Shown here piece by piece: positions 13,893 to 15,202 of a stretch of 15,202 nt of DNA; the first letter of the stretch is position 1, and the number at the start of each line of letters is the position of its first letter. The notes under the pieces were generated by a model that was given only the letters and a program-made list of their open reading frames with translations, had not been told where the DNA came from and did no database searches. The stretch covers positions 1 through 15,202 of the forward strand of contig USDU01000036.1 of assembly GCA_900553635.1 (NCBI GenBank). Direction: 5' to 3'. A program made the translations under genes and the position numbers. Source of the DNA: an uncultured Lachnospiraceae bacterium (GTDB lineage: Bacteria > Bacillota_A > Clostridia > Lachnospirales > Lachnospiraceae).

Positions 13893-14681
13893 ATGGGCAT
13901 CCCCGTGAAACTGCCTGCATTTGAGGGTCCCTTGGACCTTCTTCTGCATCTGATAGAAAGCAACAAAATTGATATTTACGATATCCCCATTGTGACCATT
14001 ACGGATCAGTATATGGAATACATCCGCGCCATGGAGAAAAAAGATCTGAACGTCATGAGCGAATTCCTGGTGATGGCGGCGACCCTGCTGGAGATTAAGG
14101 CGAAGATGCTGCTGCCCGCCGAGGTGGACGAAGAGGGCGAGGAGATCGACCCGAGAGCCGACCTGGTGGAGCGCCTGCTGGAGTACAAATTGTACAAATG
14201 TATGGCCGAGCAGTTGAAGGGACGTCAGGGAGAGGCAGAGCGGAGTCTCTACCGGGAGGCGGATATTCCCAAAGAAGTGTCTGCCTACACGGCTCCCGTG
14301 GAACTGGACGAGCTCCTCGGCGATCTGACACTGGTTCGGTTAAACGAAGTGTTTCAGGCAATTTTGCGCCGCACTGAGGACAAGATCGACCCCATTCGAA
14401 GCAAATTCGGTGAGATCGAGAAGGAAGAGGTCAGCCTGGAGGACAAGATGGTCTATGTGGAGGAGGAACTTCTTCGGCACCCCCGCACCAGCTTCCGGGG
14501 TATTCTGAAGGCTTCCGGCAAGCATGGGAAAATGCAGGTTATCGTGACCTTTCTGGCCATTCTGGAGCTGATGAAGGTAGGTAAATTGAACATAAAGCAG
14601 GATGACACCTTCGGAGAAATCTATATCGAAGCGGGAGACGCCCTCGGAACGCCGGTGGCGTCCGCAGAGCAAGAGGAGTAA
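13893..14681 (+). CDS. scpA: Segregation and condensation protein A
   Basis: ScpA is the kleisin subunit that bridges the SMC dimer and recruits ScpB, allowing bacterial condensin to organise and segregate the chromosome. The N-terminus KLPAFEGPLDLLLHLIES with DIYDIPIVTITDQY is the family hallmark (SMC neck-binding helices). It is followed by FLVMAATLLEIKAKMLLP, an acidic linker (about 75-95), a middle ScpB-binding region, and a C-terminal winged-helix region with VTFLAILELMKVGKLNIKQ. The length, 262 residues, is typical. The start is supported by AGGGAGA (13881-13887), 5 nt upstream. scpB begins 3 nt after the stop, the usual arrangement. smc itself is not in the window. Confidence 0.97.
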   Translation: MGIPVKLPAFEGPLDLLLHLIESNKIDIYDIPIVTITDQYMEYIRAMEKKDLNVMSEFLVMAATLLEIKAKMLLPAEVDEEGEEIDPRADLVERLLEYKLYKCMAEQLKGRQGEAERSLYREADIPKEVSAYTAPVELDELLGDLTLVRLNEVFQAILRRTEDKIDPIRSKFGEIEKEEVSLEDKMVYVEEELLRHPRTSFRGILKASGKHGKMQVIVTFLAILELMKVGKLNIKQDDTFGEIYIEAGDALGTPVASAEQEE

Positions 14682-14684
14682 GAC

Positions 14685-15202
14685 GTGGAAGAGAAGAGAA
14701 CGGAAAGCGAGATCCGGGCGGCGGTGGAAGCCATATTGTTTGCGGCCGGGGATTCAGTGGAAAATGAGAGGCTTGCGGAGGCACTGGAACTGGATAAGCA
14801 GGAGATGAACGATATTCTGAAGCGGATGGCCCTGCGTTACGAAGAGGCGGATCGGGGCATCCGTCTGGTGGAGCTTAGTGGAGCCTGGCAGCTCTGCACG
14901 AAGACGGAGCACTATGAGGAGCTGATCCGGGTGGTAAAGCAGCCGAAGAAGACACTCCTCACCGACGTGCTGCTGGAGACCCTGTCCATCGTGGCCTACA
15001 AGCAGCCTGTGACCCGTCTGGAGGTAGAGAAAATCCGTGGCGTCAAGAGCGACCACGCAGTCAATAAGCTGGTGGAGTACGGTCTCATCGAAGAAGTGGG
15101 CCGCATGGACGCGCCGGGACGCCCCATTCTCTTTGGTACCACCGAGGAATTCCTGCGCCGGTTCGGCGTCAATTCCGTGGGCGATCTGCCACAGGCCACG
15201 CC
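14685..15202 (+). CDS. scpB: Segregation and condensation protein B (3' end outside window)
   Basis: ScpB dimerises and binds the ScpA kleisin to stabilise the SMC condensin complex. The gene starts with GTG at 14685, 6 nt after AGAGGAG (14672-14678) and 3 nt after the scpA stop, so translation is probably coupled. The visible 172 residues hold the first winged helix (EIRAAVEAILFAAGDSV, then LAEAL) and the second (LLETLSIVAYKQPVTRLEVE). The strongly conserved RGVKSDHAVNKLVEYGLI and GRMDAPGRPILFGTT follow. Full-length ScpB proteins are about 180-200 residues, so only a short C-terminal piece is missing. The frame is open to the window edge. Confidence 0.95.
   Translation, partial: MEEKRTESEIRAAVEAILFAAGDSVENERLAEALELDKQEMNDILKRMALRYEEADRGIRLVELSGAWQLCTKTEHYEELIRVVKQPKKTLLTDVLLETLSIVAYKQPVTRLEVEKIRGVKSDHAVNKLVEYGLIEEVGRMDAPGRPILFGTTEEFLRRFGVNSVGDLPQAT

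Overview
The window looks like chromosomal DNA of a Gram-positive anaerobe of the class Clostridia, most likely family Lachnospiraceae. That assignment is an inference from gene content (trigger-factor-like foldase, NagA, polysaccharide deacetylase with cell-wall-binding repeats, GlgB with a Lys/Ala tail, ScpA/ScpB), from strong GGAGG-type ribosome binding sites and from moderate GC. All real genes read on the + strand. I see no rRNA, tRNA, CRISPR array, transposase or phage gene.

Layout. (1) 1-857 is the C-terminal part of a trigger-factor-like peptidyl-prolyl isomerase with an acidic tail. A perfect hairpin follows, then nagA (914-2017) and a membrane-anchored polysaccharide deacetylase (2078-3394), closed by a strong terminator (3489-3537). 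(2) glgB (3661 onward) has its own extended -10 promoter. Its Lys/Ala-rich tail is interrupted at an A8 run. In the continuing frame the tail would end at 5764, overlapping the ATG of an MscS channel gene (5761-6660) as ATGA. A long perfect terminator hairpin (6686-6733) ends the unit. (3) A monocistronic FGGY sugar kinase (6825-8420) lies between a near-consensus promoter and a terminator. (4) Citrate synthase (8625-10022) has a near-consensus promoter. A 277-nt gap follows that holds a large inverted repeat (about 10060-10208). (5) A run of same-strand genes follows: a D-Ala-D-Ala carboxypeptidase (10300-11469), a second, glycerol-kinase-like FGGY kinase (11536-13005), a metallophosphoesterase (13088-13891), scpA (13893-14681) and the start of scpB (14685 to window end).

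How the genes work together. Mostly these are housekeeping modules: amino-sugar recycling and wall modification on the left, glycogen branching plus osmotic release in the middle, central carbon and sugar phosphorylation, then wall trimming and chromosome condensation on the right. No single pathway spans the window.

What deserves attention. I found no clear new protein system. The most unusual signals are the 43-bp-arm inverted repeat after citrate synthase (its three wobble pairs all favour a + strand RNA), the frame break in the glgB tail whose restored stop exactly meets mscS, an abrupt change in codon usage inside glgB near 4850-4890, and a possible leaderless promoter for the metallophosphoesterase.
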